Source: Hyphomonas sediminis (GTDB lineage: Bacteria; Pseudomonadota; Alphaproteobacteria; Caulobacterales; Hyphomonadaceae). Taken from it: a stretch of 64,000 bases of DNA. Below the pieces are notes generated by a model. That model had not been told where the DNA came from, made no database searches, and was given only the letters and a program-made list of their open reading frames with translations. The DNA lies in NCBI RefSeq assembly GCF_019679475.1, contig NZ_JAIEZP010000001.1, positions 1,612,001 through 1,676,000 on the forward strand, written 5' to 3'. The first letter of the stretch is position 1; every line of letters begins with the position of its first letter. The position numbers and the translations under genes were made by a program. This document shows positions 54,111 to 62,804 of the stretch, in pieces.

Positions 54111-54733
54111 TGCCCATGGCGTTTCAGTCTCATCGCGGCCTTGCTGCGGCCCTGCTGGTGGACAATGTGGACACTGACCAGATCATCCCCTCGCGGGAGA
54201 TGAAAACCGTGAGCCGGGACGGGTTGGGCGAGGGGCTATTTGCAGGCTGGCGCTATACCGAGCCGGGCGGGCGGGAACCGGCGCCGGATTTCGTGCTGAA
54301 CCGGGCCGGGCAGGCGGGCACGTCCGTGCTGATTTCCGGCACCAATTTCGGCTGCGGATCTTCGCGCGAACATGCCGTCTGGGCCCTGATGGATTATGGT
54401 ATTCGCGCCGTGATCGCCAAATCCTTCGGCGAGATTTTCCATGGCAACTGCCTGCGCAATGGCGTTCTGCCGATTGCGTTGCCGGCCGATGAAGTGGACA
54501 TGCTGGCGCGAGAGGCGGGCGGGGCGGTGTTCAGCATCGACCTGGCGAGCCAGAGCCTGACGACCGAGGCTGTGCCCGGCTGGACCGGAACATTCGAGAT
54601 TGCGCCTTATCCCAAGCGCCTGTTGCTGGAAGGGCTGGACCCGATCGGCCTGACGCTGAAAGAGGCGCCGCAGATTGAGGACTTCCTTGATGCAGACCGC
54701 AAGGCGCGCCCCTGGGTTTACGCCGCAGGCTGA
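54110..54733 (+). CDS. LeuD-like aconitase-family hydro-lyase, small subunit
   Basis: A 207-residue partner of the LeuC-like protein. The substrate loop contains LLVDNVDTDQIIPSREM and NFGCGSSREHAVWAL; FGCGSSREH holds residues that bind the substrate's carboxylate. The ATG at 54110 overlaps the upstream stop by 1 bp. Together the two subunits would form a heterodimeric hydratase/dehydratase. Confidence 0.87.
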   Translation: MPMAFQSHRGLAAALLVDNVDTDQIIPSREMKTVSRDGLGEGLFAGWRYTEPGGREPAPDFVLNRAGQAGTSVLISGTNFGCGSSREHAVWALMDYGIRAVIAKSFGEIFHGNCLRNGVLPIALPADEVDMLAREAGGAVFSIDLASQSLTTEAVPGWTGTFEIAPYPKRLLLEGLDPIGLTLKEAPQIEDFLDADRKARPWVYAAG

Positions 54734-54765
54734 CGGAAAGTTTCCGGAGAACGACGGATGATGGA

Positions 54766-54790
54766 GGCGCGCCGATGGCCTTGGCGCGCC
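54766..54790. terminator. GC-rich hairpin between convergent leuD-like and CoA-transferase genes
   Basis: Two copies of GGCGCGCC (54766-54773 and 54783-54790), each self-complementary, can form a strong stem. No T-run is visible, so termination is only plausible. Confidence 0.35.
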
Positions 54791-54795
54791 GGATC

Positions 54796-55986
54796 TCAGG
54801 CTGTCGTCTGCACGAGGCCGCGGCGGACGAGATCTGCAATCGCCTCACCCGAATGGCCAAGCTCGCCCAGGATTTCTTCCGAATGCGCACCGATTTTCGG
54901 TGGATCGATGCTGAGGCCAGGGCGCTCATTGTCCAATGTGATCGGCAGCGCGGGCAGCGAGACGCGCGGGCCTTCGGGCAGCTGCATATCCAGCAGGCCG
55001 CCGCCCGCGAGCAGGTGGGGATCGGTGAGCAGGTCTTCCGGCTTCTGGATGGGCGCGAAGGGCAGGCCGACCTGCTCCAGCTTTTCCATCAGCGCGTCTT
55101 TGGTGTAGCCGGCGAACAGCTCGCGCAGGCGCGGCAGGATGGTCTCGCGCTTGGCGACGCGATCATTGTTGCCGGCAAGGGAGGCGTCATTCGCCCAGTC
55201 ATCCAGGCCGAACGCCTTGCAGAAGGACGCCCACTGACCATCGGAGACAACGCCGACGAAGACTTTTTCATCGCCCTGGACATCGAACACATCATAGACG
55301 GCCCAGGCCGACACGCGCGCGGGCATCGGCGCGGCGGGAGAGCCGGTGACGGCGTATTGGGCGATATGCTGGCCGACGAGGAAGACGGTGGTTTCAAACA
55401 GCGAGGCCGTGACATGGCGGCCCTTGCCGGTGGTGTGACGCTCGGCAATTGCGGCGAGCACGCCGATGGCGCCGAACATGCCGCCAGTAACGTCGATCAC
55501 CGAGGCGCCAGCGCGCAGCGGGCGGCCGGGCGGGCCGGTCATATAGGCAAGGCCGCCCATCATCTGGGCGACTTCATCGAGCGCAGTTCGCTGAGAATAC
55601 GGACCGTCGAGGAAGCCTTTTTCCGAACAGTAGATGAGGCGCGGATTGCGGGCGGAGAGATCGCCATAGCCAAAGCCGAGGGCATCGAGCGCGCCGGGGC
55701 GGAAATTCTCGATGAAGACATCGGCCTTCTCGGCAAGGGCGAGGGCGATGGCTTTGCCTTCCTTGGATTTCAGGTCGATGGCGAGGCTTTTCTTGTTCCG
55801 GTTATACATCGGGAAATAGCCAGCGCCCGAGCCGCGCAGATTGCGCGTCTTGTCGCCGCCGATGGGCTCGACCTTGATCACTTCGGCGCCAAGATCGGCC
55901 AGCACGAGGCCGGCTGCCGGGCCCATGACCATATGGGTGAATTCAAGCACGCGTAGCCCAGACAGCGGTCCGCCCGTCTTACTCAT
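54796..55986 (-). CDS. Class III CoA-transferase (CaiB/BaiF family)
   Basis: A 396-residue enzyme moving CoA between carboxylic acids. The start MSKTGGPLSGLRVLEFTHMV has AGGGAG 8 bp upstream. The N-terminal segment LADLGAEVIKVEP, NRNKKSLAIDLKS and the catalytic-Asp region TALDEVAQMMGGLAYMT match the family. Substrate unknown; the setting suggests activation of a dicarboxylic acid with succinyl-CoA or acetyl-CoA. Divergent from the HMG-CoA-lyase-like gene with a regulon palindrome between them. Confidence 0.9.
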   Translation of the reverse strand: MSKTGGPLSGLRVLEFTHMVMGPAAGLVLADLGAEVIKVEPIGGDKTRNLRGSGAGYFPMYNRNKKSLAIDLKSKEGKAIALALAEKADVFIENFRPGALDALGFGYGDLSARNPRLIYCSEKGFLDGPYSQRTALDEVAQMMGGLAYMTGPPGRPLRAGASVIDVTGGMFGAIGVLAAIAERHTTGKGRHVTASLFETTVFLVGQHIAQYAVTGSPAAPMPARVSAWAVYDVFDVQGDEKVFVGVVSDGQWASFCKAFGLDDWANDASLAGNNDRVAKRETILPRLRELFAGYTKDALMEKLEQVGLPFAPIQKPEDLLTDPHLLAGGGLLDMQLPEGPRVSLPALPITLDNERPGLSIDPPKIGAHSEEILGELGHSGEAIADLVRRGLVQTTA

Positions 55987-56036
55987 GCCTGTTACTCCCT
56001 GAACTGCCTGACCCTGATGATTGCTATTAGTTGCCC

Positions 56037-56052
56037 AAATGATATATCTTTT
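56037..56052. promoter_or_regulatory. Regulon palindrome, site 2 (divergent CoA-transferase/lyase)
   Basis: AAATGATATATCTTTT, placed centrally in the 112-bp divergent region (50 bp from the CoA-transferase start and 46 bp from the lyase start). It could serve both promoters. Confidence 0.72.
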
Positions 56053-56098
56053 CAAGTTGAGTGTGCATGAATTGATATAACTATTTAGGTGGAATTCG

Positions 56099-57046
56099 AT
56101 GAGCAGCGTTTTGATCAGCGAAGTTGGCCCCCGTGACGGGCTCCAGAACTGCAAGGCGATCATGCCGACGGCAGAGAAGAAGCGCTGGATTGCGGCGCTG
56201 GCCGAGGCGGGCGTGACCGAAATCGAGATTGGCTCGTTTGTTTCTCCCAAGCTGTTGCCGCAGATGGCCGATACCGGGGAGATCCTCGACTTTGCCGTGA
56301 CGATTCCCGGCCTGACGGTGGCGGTGCTGGTGCCCAACCTGAAAGGCGCAGAGCGCGCGATTGCCGGCGGGGCGCACAAGATTACGCTGCCGATGTCGGT
56401 TTCCGAGACGCACTCGCTGCGCAACATCCGCCGCACGCATGACCAGGTGATCGAGGAAGCGACCGCGATTACCGAGCTGATCGGCCAGACGCCGGAAGGC
56501 AAGCGCCCGCATTTTGAAGGATCACTCTCCACCGCCTTTGGCTGTACGCTGGAAGGGCCGGTTCCGGACGCTGTGATCCTGCGCTGCGCCGAGCGGCTGA
56601 TGGCGGCGGGCTGTGATGAGGTCGGCCTGTCGGACACGACGGGATATGGCGACCCGGCCTCTGTGAAGCGCCTGATCCGCGCGGTGCGCGCGGTGGTGGG
56701 CGCCGAGAACCTGACGGGCGTTCACCTGCACAATACGCGCGGGCTGGGCCTGGCCAATGCACTGGCCGCGTATGAGGAAGGCATCACGACGTTCGATGGT
56801 TCGCTCGGCGGGCTGGGCGGGTGCCCGACGGCGCCGGGCGCGAGCGGCAATGTGGTGACCGAGGACATGGTGTTCATGTTCGAGGCGATGGGCATCTCAA
56901 CCGGCATCGACCTGCGCAAGCTGATGGCAACGCGCGAGATCGTGACGACGGCGTTGCCTGAGGAAGAGCTTTACGGCTTCACGCCGCGCGCGGGCCTGCC
57001 GCTCGGCTACAAGGGCGAGCCGGTGAGGGCGGCGGCGGCGCACTGA
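56099..57046 (+). CDS. Hydroxymethylglutaryl-CoA-lyase-like enzyme
   Basis: A 315-residue TIM-barrel lyase. The metal-binding motifs EVGPRDGLQN and VHLHNTRG are present, with catalytic Cys242 in GLGGCPTAPGASGNV. The reaction is divalent-metal-dependent retro-aldol/Claisen cleavage of a 3-hydroxyacyl-CoA such as HMG-CoA. The gene context (LeuCD-like, CoA-transferase) could equally fit citramalyl- or methyl-substituted analogues. ATG 56099 has AGGTGG 7 bp upstream. Confidence 0.88.
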   Translation: MSSVLISEVGPRDGLQNCKAIMPTAEKKRWIAALAEAGVTEIEIGSFVSPKLLPQMADTGEILDFAVTIPGLTVAVLVPNLKGAERAIAGGAHKITLPMSVSETHSLRNIRRTHDQVIEEATAITELIGQTPEGKRPHFEGSLSTAFGCTLEGPVPDAVILRCAERLMAAGCDEVGLSDTTGYGDPASVKRLIRAVRAVVGAENLTGVHLHNTRGLGLANALAAYEEGITTFDGSLGGLGGCPTAPGASGNVVTEDMVFMFEAMGISTGIDLRKLMATREIVTTALPEEELYGFTPRAGLPLGYKGEPVRAAAAH

Positions 57047-57127
57047 GCGGTCGTCCGCTTTGCTGCCAAGAATTTTTGCACGGCAGCATAATCTGGTGCT
57101 TGGCGGCGCGCCGGACTTGTGAGATGC

Positions 57128-57158
57128 AAAAGATATAACAATAAAAGATATACCAAAT
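57128..57158 (+). promoter_or_regulatory. Regulon palindromes, site 3 (DUF1838 gene)
   Basis: AAAAGATATACCAAAT at 57143-57158 is a full imperfect palindrome. AAAAGATATA at 57128-57137 is an extra half-site. Together they sit 11-42 bp upstream of the DUF1838 gene, close enough to block its ribosome site or promoter. Confidence 0.65.
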
Positions 57159-57169
57159 AAGGGGAACCG

Positions 57170-58072
57170 ATGCTCTACATCCGCCAGACCGCACTCGTCG
57201 CTGCGGCGATCCTCGTGTCCGCTTGTGCCTCGCTCAGCGAAGCGCAGGGCGCCAAGCTCAATGCCGCAAACCCGGCCGATGCGCTGACCCTTGCCCGCAA
57301 GGTGCAATGCTCGACGGTTGATAATGAGCCCGCAATTTTCTGGTGGGAGGGCGAGACCTTCTCCCGCCGCCAGGGCGAGAAAGACATCCATCTGTTTGAT
57401 GTCGAAGGCTACAACATCCGCGCCTGCGCCGCGATCACCAATGAGGCGGGCGTGAAGGGCTACCAGCTGGTCTCTCGCGAAATCCTTCTCTACAAGGATA
57501 AAGACACCGGCGAAGTGTTGAAAACGTGGAATAATCCGTGGACAGGCGAAACGCTGGAAGTTCTGCACGTTGCCAACGATCCGGTGAACTTCAAGTCCTA
57601 TGAAGTGGGCCGCGATGGGAAGCCTGCAAGCTGGGGCGGTGTCGTCAGCGGCCCGGCATGGTGGATGCGCTCGACCTTCCCGCTCTGGTATCCCAACCCG
57701 CTGGCAGGCGAATACCAGAAAGAAATTGGCGGGACGTATCACGCGACGGAGCTGTTCAACTTCTTCGGCGACTCGTCCGAGCTGCTTGATCCGAAGGTAA
57801 CTTCTGCCAAGGCGACTGTCGCCTGGACGCGCATTGCCGACTGGCTGCCCTGGATGATGATGAACGGACGGGAGGGCGTGATGTATATCCACACTTCCGG
57901 CCGCAAGATCGCCAGCTATGACGAAGTTTCCGAAACGATGAAGGCGGAAATCGCTGCGCACTATCCCGAATATGCCAGCCCGCCACCGGCCGGCGACGCG
58001 CGTCCGAATATGACAAGCTGGATCTACTATCAGGGAATCCGCAACGGCGATATTCAGAATCCAGAACGGTAA
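57170..58072 (+). CDS. DUF1838-family lipoprotein
   Basis: A 300-residue protein. The signal peptide has lipobox VSAC (Cys near residue 19). Family-like segments are CSTVDNEPAIFWWEGETF, KTWNNPWTGE, VLHVANDPVN and WTRIADWLPWMMM. DUF1838 has no assigned chemistry that I can state. Its conserved Trp/Asn/His-rich blocks suggest a binding or catalytic role at the membrane surface. Follows the HMGL-like gene by 123 bp but has its own palindrome. Confidence 0.82.
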   Translation: MLYIRQTALVAAAILVSACASLSEAQGAKLNAANPADALTLARKVQCSTVDNEPAIFWWEGETFSRRQGEKDIHLFDVEGYNIRACAAITNEAGVKGYQLVSREILLYKDKDTGEVLKTWNNPWTGETLEVLHVANDPVNFKSYEVGRDGKPASWGGVVSGPAWWMRSTFPLWYPNPLAGEYQKEIGGTYHATELFNFFGDSSELLDPKVTSAKATVAWTRIADWLPWMMMNGREGVMYIHTSGRKIASYDEVSETMKAEIAAHYPEYASPPPAGDARPNMTSWIYYQGIRNGDIQNPER

Positions 58073-58100
58073 CGTACTGAATAAAAAGGAATAAATCCTC

Positions 58101-58132
58101 AAAAAGAAAGGCCGGAGCGATGCTCCGGCCTT
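58101..58132. terminator. Bidirectional terminator between DUF1838 and lipocalin-like genes
   Basis: A perfect 11-bp stem AAGGCCGGAGC (58108-58118)/GCTCCGGCCTT (58122-58132), loop of three, with an A-run on the left (AAAAAGAA) serving the convergent minus-strand gene and TTG on the right. A run of nine G at 58142-58150 follows. Confidence 0.82.
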
Positions 58133-58155
58133 GTCTGTCGCGGGGGGGGGAAGGT

Positions 58156-58662
58156 TCAGAAGGTCTTGCCGTCGTAGGACTTCCAGTCGTGCGAGATGAA
58201 GGTCTCGTCGATCAGTGTACGTTGGAACAGGCGGTCTTTCTTGAACCACTGCCAGGTGCGCGAGCGGGATTTTCCGTCGTCGGACAGCTGGATCATTTCG
58301 TAGAGGTAGAGGTCTGGCTCGCCCGTTCGGGTCCAGTTGAGCATCGTCGTGCGCTTGAAGTCGTCGAGCGGCACGTCCGCAGCCCAGCCAATGATCAGCT
58401 CATTGTCCCAGGCGATGCGGCCATTGACGATGTTCGCCGGAAAATCGCGGATTTCGGTGCGGCCGTCGGACCATTTGTAAAAGTTCGTCTGGTGGTAAGC
58501 AGGCCCGGTTTCGGGAAAACGGCAGAGCAGGCGCGAAGCGTGCTCGTCCGTCTTGTTTCCGGCTGCATCATAGTAACGGTAGACCCCTTCCCACACGCCT
58601 TCATGCCGGGCGAGGAGGGGCATGAGCGTTTTCAGCTCTGCAGATGTGATGGTGTTCGTCAT
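58156..58662 (-). CDS. Lipocalin-like protein, possibly DUF3598-type
   Basis: A 168-residue protein without a signal peptide. It starts MTNTITSAELKTLMPLLARH, then EGVWEGVYRYYDAAGN and a beta-rich body with many Trp and Tyr, ending SHDWKSYDGKTF. The pattern suggests a small beta-barrel or lipocalin fold that binds a hydrophobic ligand; my family assignment is tentative. Divergent from the TonB-dependent receptor with palindrome site 4 between them, so it belongs to the same regulon. Confidence 0.72.
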   Translation of the reverse strand: MTNTITSAELKTLMPLLARHEGVWEGVYRYYDAAGNKTDEHASRLLCRFPETGPAYHQTNFYKWSDGRTEIRDFPANIVNGRIAWDNELIIGWAADVPLDDFKRTTMLNWTRTGEPDLYLYEMIQLSDDGKSRSRTWQWFKKDRLFQRTLIDETFISHDWKSYDGKTF

Positions 58663-58771
58663 GGATGCCTCATTTCTGGACCGACTGTGCCTCGAATGTC
58701 ACGCGGATGTCAAAATAATCTCGTCTGCCCACGGAAAAGGACTTGCCAAGATTAAAAACGCGACAGACTGT

Positions 58772-58787
58772 AAATGGTATATCATTT
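58772..58787. promoter_or_regulatory. Regulon palindrome, site 4 (lipocalin-like/receptor)
   Basis: AAATGGTATATCATTT, a near-perfect 16-bp palindrome, 46 bp upstream of the receptor ATG and 109 bp from the divergent gene start. It carries the GGTATATC core variant. Confidence 0.75.
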
Positions 58788-58833
58788 AGTGTTCCTGTCG
58801 AGGAACAGAGTGACGCAGCGGGGAGATCCGACG

Positions 58834-61290
58834 ATGAAGAAGACACTATTACTGGCAGGCGCAGCTGCACTGGCGATGACCGTTCAGGCATCCCCCGGCT
58901 TTGCGCAGGAAGCGAGCGAAGAGACCGAGCTTAAGCAGGACGTGATCGTCGTCAGCGCGCGCAAGAAGGACGAGGGGCTGCTGGAAGCGCCCGTCGCCGT
59001 CAGCGCGTTCAGCGAAACTGCGATTGAAGACCTTCAACTGCAATCGGTCGATGATATCGCGCGCTTCACGCCGGGCCTGTCCTTCTCCAAGGCATTTGGC
59101 CGCTCAACGGAGCGCCCGGTCATCCGGGGCCAGTCGAACGTGCTCGCGGGCGTGCAGTTCGGTGTCGAGTCCGGCACGGCTTACTTCATCGACGGCGTCT
59201 ATTATTCCGGATCGATCCAGAACCTCGACCCGAATGACCTGCAGCGCGTTGAGGTGATCAAGGGGCCGCAATCGGCACTTTACGGCCGCAACACCTATGC
59301 CGGCGCGATCAACTTCATCACCAAAGGCGGGGCCGAAGAGTTCGAGGCGACCGCCAAGGCGCGCTTTGGCAATAACGACACTTCCGAATATGCTGCGTCG
59401 ATCGCCGGCCCGCTGCTGCCGGGCCTGACCGGGCGCCTGAGCTTCCGCGACTATGAATATGGCGGTGAATTCCGCAATGCGGTGACGGGCGAACTGGTTG
59501 GCCAGGAGAAGACGACAAGCCTGGCCGGTGTGCTCGACTGGTCGCCGGCATCTTCCTTCGATTCGCGCCTGCGGGTGAGCTATTCGGAAGACCGTGACGG
59601 CGTGCTGCCGCTGTTCCTTCAGTCTGCGGAAGAGAACAATTGTATGCCGGGCTATCGCTCGCTGGCCTATTGGGCGATGTCGGGCAGCACCAACAACAAC
59701 CAGTATTATTGCGGCGTAATCAAGCCGGGCCAGGTTGCCGTGAACTCCGGTGTCGATGCCGATGGTGTTCCAAACCTCATTCCGGGCGTCCCGCTGAACT
59801 CGACCTTCCCGTTCATGGCTGGCGCATACGGCCTTGGCGACGGAACGGCGTTTGACGGCATCCTGCGCGACCTGTGGGTGGCGTCTTCGGTCTCGACCTA
59901 TCGCTTCGGCGATTCGGGCTGGGAGTTGAGCCTGCTCGGCGGTTACTCCAAAGAGCACAACAAGCAGGGGTACGATTCCGACCACTCGTCGGTGAACTTC
60001 TTCCTTGCCGGTCCGACGAATGAGCCCTTCTTCGCGAACACCACCCGCAAGGATGTTGAGGACTACAGCCTGGAGCTTCAGCTCGCGACGCCGCAGGACG
60101 AGCGCCTGCGGGGCATGGTGGGCGTGTATCTCTACGACCAGATTCTGCTTGAGGGTGATATTACGTTTGCCGATCCTGCTGGCCGTGCAGTTGACACCGG
60201 CAAGCGGACTGTCCGCAACGAAGCGATCTTCGGTCTCGTTGAGTTTGACTTCACCGACCGCCTGACAGCGACCCTGGAAGGGCGGTATGCGGAGGAAACC
60301 AAGACCGACCGGACATCGACAGCGACGCCGGAAGTTTCCTACAGCAAGTTCACCCCGCGCCTGACGGTTGACTATAACCTGACCAATGGCGGCACCGTGT
60401 ACGGCGTGTTCGCGCAGGGCGTGAAGCCCGGCGGCATCAATGGCGCCATCGGGGAAGCAGTCGGCATGCCGACCTATGACCAGGAAGAGTCCGATAACTT
60501 CGAACTTGGCATCAAGACGCCCCTGCCGAATGTTGGTCTCGGCGTCTGGAACCTGTCGCTGGCGGGCTATTTCACCGATGCGACGAATGTGCAGCTGACC
60601 TCGGCTGTGGCGGCAACGTCTGGCGCGATCAACTCGATCGCCACTAACCAGGGCGCTGGCGAGATCAAGGGTCTCGAACTCGACCTGCAGGGCGCGTTCA
60701 ACGAGATTGTCAGCGGCGGCGTGACCTATGCCTGGACCGATGCGAAGTTCACCGAAGGCTGCGATGCCGATGAGTGGATCATGTCTTCGGGGGGCGGGAA
60801 CTTCACCGATCCGGCAAACCAGACGGGCGTCGACTACACCGCGCTGTTCCCTGGCTCCGGTCCGGCAAGCTGCAATATTGCGGGCCGTACGTTCCCTCTG
60901 ACATCGGAGCATCAGGCGAGCGCCTTTGTGCGCCTCGACTTCCGCGAAGCCGGCCCGTTTGGCTCTGACTTCTTCGTGTCGAGCGATCTGTCGTATGAAA
61001 GCTCGAAGTTCGTGCAGATCCACAATGCCGCAGAAACCGGAGATGCCCTGCTTTTGGGCGCGCGCTTCGGCTTCGAGACGGACAAGTGGACGCTTTCGGC
61101 CTACGGCCAGAACATCACGGATGAAGACTCCATCACGATGGCGACGCGCTGGCTGCAGGGGCCATATTTCTCTGCCGGGTTCAGCCCGAACATTGCACCG
61201 GCGACGGCCTCCCGCGGAGCACCGCGTGCCTATTTCGGCTCGCTGCGCCGTGGCCCGCAATTCGGCGCGGAACTGCGCGTCCGCTTCTGA
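58834..61290 (+). CDS. TonB-dependent outer-membrane receptor
   Basis: An 818-residue receptor. ATG 58834 begins a signal peptide ending SPGFAQEA. A TonB box follows (DVIVVSARKK), then the plug domain (PVAVSAFSETAIEDLQLQ, VEVIKGPQSALYGRNTYAGA) and a beta-barrel ending with aromatic Phe (VRF). The type fits sphingomonad/hyphomonad receptors for large organic molecules more than siderophore receptors. The substrate is unknown, but control by the shared palindrome points to the same catabolic regulon. Probable client of the TonB operon at 18585-24342. Confidence 0.92.
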   Translation: MKKTLLLAGAAALAMTVQASPGFAQEASEETELKQDVIVVSARKKDEGLLEAPVAVSAFSETAIEDLQLQSVDDIARFTPGLSFSKAFGRSTERPVIRGQSNVLAGVQFGVESGTAYFIDGVYYSGSIQNLDPNDLQRVEVIKGPQSALYGRNTYAGAINFITKGGAEEFEATAKARFGNNDTSEYAASIAGPLLPGLTGRLSFRDYEYGGEFRNAVTGELVGQEKTTSLAGVLDWSPASSFDSRLRVSYSEDRDGVLPLFLQSAEENNCMPGYRSLAYWAMSGSTNNNQYYCGVIKPGQVAVNSGVDADGVPNLIPGVPLNSTFPFMAGAYGLGDGTAFDGILRDLWVASSVSTYRFGDSGWELSLLGGYSKEHNKQGYDSDHSSVNFFLAGPTNEPFFANTTRKDVEDYSLELQLATPQDERLRGMVGVYLYDQILLEGDITFADPAGRAVDTGKRTVRNEAIFGLVEFDFTDRLTATLEGRYAEETKTDRTSTATPEVSYSKFTPRLTVDYNLTNGGTVYGVFAQGVKPGGINGAIGEAVGMPTYDQEESDNFELGIKTPLPNVGLGVWNLSLAGYFTDATNVQLTSAVAATSGAINSIATNQGAGEIKGLELDLQGAFNEIVSGGVTYAWTDAKFTEGCDADEWIMSSGGGNFTDPANQTGVDYTALFPGSGPASCNIAGRTFPLTSEHQASAFVRLDFREAGPFGSDFFVSSDLSYESSKFVQIHNAAETGDALLLGARFGFETDKWTLSAYGQNITDEDSITMATRWLQGPYFSAGFSPNIAPATASRGAPRAYFGSLRRGPQFGAELRVRF

Positions 61291-61304
61291 TTGGATACGG
61301 ATGA

Positions 61305-61346
61305 AAAAAGAGCGGCGCCGGGTTGATCCCCGGCGCCGCTTTTCTT
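61305..61346. terminator. Rho-independent terminator of the receptor gene (bidirectional)
   Basis: A perfect 12-bp stem AGCGGCGCCGGG (61311-61322)/CCCGGCGCCGCT (61329-61340), a six-base loop, a T-rich tail on the right (TTTCTTTT) and an A-run on the left, usable by the convergent oxidase gene. Confidence 0.92.
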
Positions 61347-61363
61347 TTGCGTCTGATGGCGCG

Positions 61364-62776
61364 TTAGAGCTGAGCTGTTTCGAGGACGGCGTGGGCGGCC
61401 TGCTCGCCGGACTCCATCGCGCCCTCCATCCCTGTATGCAGGAAGGAGAGATGTTCACCGGCGAAATGCAGACGGCCAGAGGGCGCGCCCATCTTGCCGG
61501 CCCAGGCGCCGATCTGGCCGGGCGCCCAATGCATGTATGCGCCGCCCGCGCGGGGCTGAGTTTCATCCCACCGCACGACACGGACGCCGCGAACGGATGT
61601 TCCCCGCAGGCGCTGAAACTCAGCATTCGCCACGGCAAACCAGTCGGCATCGCTGCGGGCGGGATCGGCGCCGTTGCCATTGATCCAGCAGGTGAGGCTG
61701 GCGACATCGCCTGCCTCATCGAAATTGGCGAAGACCCGCTCGATGGGGCCATCGGTCCACATCTCGACCGGGAGGCCATCAGTTTCCCAATAGCGCGTCT
61801 CGGGAACGACGTGGACTTGATGGATGCGGGTGTAAGGCAGGCCCGCGATGGCGGCGCGGCGGACCTCTGCAGCCGGATCAGCTTCGGCAAACTGGACATC
61901 GAGACGGCGCAGGGCCGGGAATGGCAGCGTGCAGATGGCGAAAGGCGCGGTGTAGACCTGCCCGCCGGCGGTGACCTCGACATGGGTGCCGCGCTCGGCA
62001 ATGGCGGTGACGGGCGTTTCAAGGCGGATGGCCTCGCCCGGCAGGCTGGCGGCCATCGCTTCCGTCAGGCGGGAGGAGCCGCCGGTGATGCGTTCCGACG
62101 GGCCGATGGATGCGTCTTCTGCATAGAGGGTCAGTGTGCGCCAGAGATTGGCGATGGAGTAGGTGTCCAGGCTGTTGCCGTTGAGCGAGCTATCCATGAG
62201 CGCAAGGGAGGCCGTATCGAAGCCGAGCCCGGCGAGGAACGCCTCGGCGGAAATGTCGTCTGCCGCAGCGATCTCGCGCCAGGCGTAATTGTCGGCAAAC
62301 GGATTGGCGCGGCCGGCGGCGACCATAAGGGCAGCAGAGGGCGTGAGCGGGCGGAACGGGCCGGGCAGCGGGTTTTCCGGCGCGGCGGCCCAGTCGGAGA
62401 CAGGCATCACACGGCCACCGGCGGCGATGGCGGCGTCGCGCGGGCGGGGAGGATAGGGAATGACGGGCACATCGAGATCCAGCGCTGTCTTGCGAATACG
62501 CGCATAGGTCTGGCCAACCTGCTGGCCGCCGCCCTCCGGAAGGCCCGGAACATCGTCCAGCGTGAGGATTCTTCCGCCTGCCCGCGTGTCAGCCTCCAGG
62601 ATGAGAACCCTCATGCCGGCGGCCACAAGCATTCGCGCGGCGTGCAGCCCTGACAGGCCAGCGCCCAGAATAAGCACATCGGCGGCGTCCTTTCGGCCTT
62701 TGGCGGGCGCGGGTGCGCAAGCGGAGAGCATTGCTGCACCTGACAGCAGTGCAAAGCGGCGGCGTGACATAAACAT
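61364..62776 (-). CDS. Tat-exported flavin amine oxidase-family lipoprotein
   Basis: A 470-residue FAD enzyme. The ATG at 62776 begins MFMSRRRFALLSGAAMLSAC, joining a twin-arginine motif (SRRRF) with a lipobox, so it is probably exported folded and anchored. The Rossmann motif is VLILGAGLSGLHAARML and the flavin-binding end is LHFAGEHLSFLHTGMEGAME. Members oxidise amines or other C-N/C-C bonds, producing peroxide; substrate unknown. Divergent from the MFS transporter with palindrome site 5 between. Confidence 0.9.
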   Translation of the reverse strand: MFMSRRRFALLSGAAMLSACAPAPAKGRKDAADVLILGAGLSGLHAARMLVAAGMRVLILEADTRAGGRILTLDDVPGLPEGGGQQVGQTYARIRKTALDLDVPVIPYPPRPRDAAIAAGGRVMPVSDWAAAPENPLPGPFRPLTPSAALMVAAGRANPFADNYAWREIAAADDISAEAFLAGLGFDTASLALMDSSLNGNSLDTYSIANLWRTLTLYAEDASIGPSERITGGSSRLTEAMAASLPGEAIRLETPVTAIAERGTHVEVTAGGQVYTAPFAICTLPFPALRRLDVQFAEADPAAEVRRAAIAGLPYTRIHQVHVVPETRYWETDGLPVEMWTDGPIERVFANFDEAGDVASLTCWINGNGADPARSDADWFAVANAEFQRLRGTSVRGVRVVRWDETQPRAGGAYMHWAPGQIGAWAGKMGAPSGRLHFAGEHLSFLHTGMEGAMESGEQAAHAVLETAQL

Positions 62777-62804
62777 GTTGCGTTTTCCCCTCGACGGATG
62801 GTTC

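Noticed and set aside
52719-54733. Calling the pair leuC and leuD of leucine biosynthesis
   Set aside because: Context, own operator and changed active-site segments argue against it, so no gene symbols were given.
58142-58150. Run of nine G as a phase-variation tract
   Set aside because: It lies between a stop codon and a terminator, outside any coding frame or promoter spacer.
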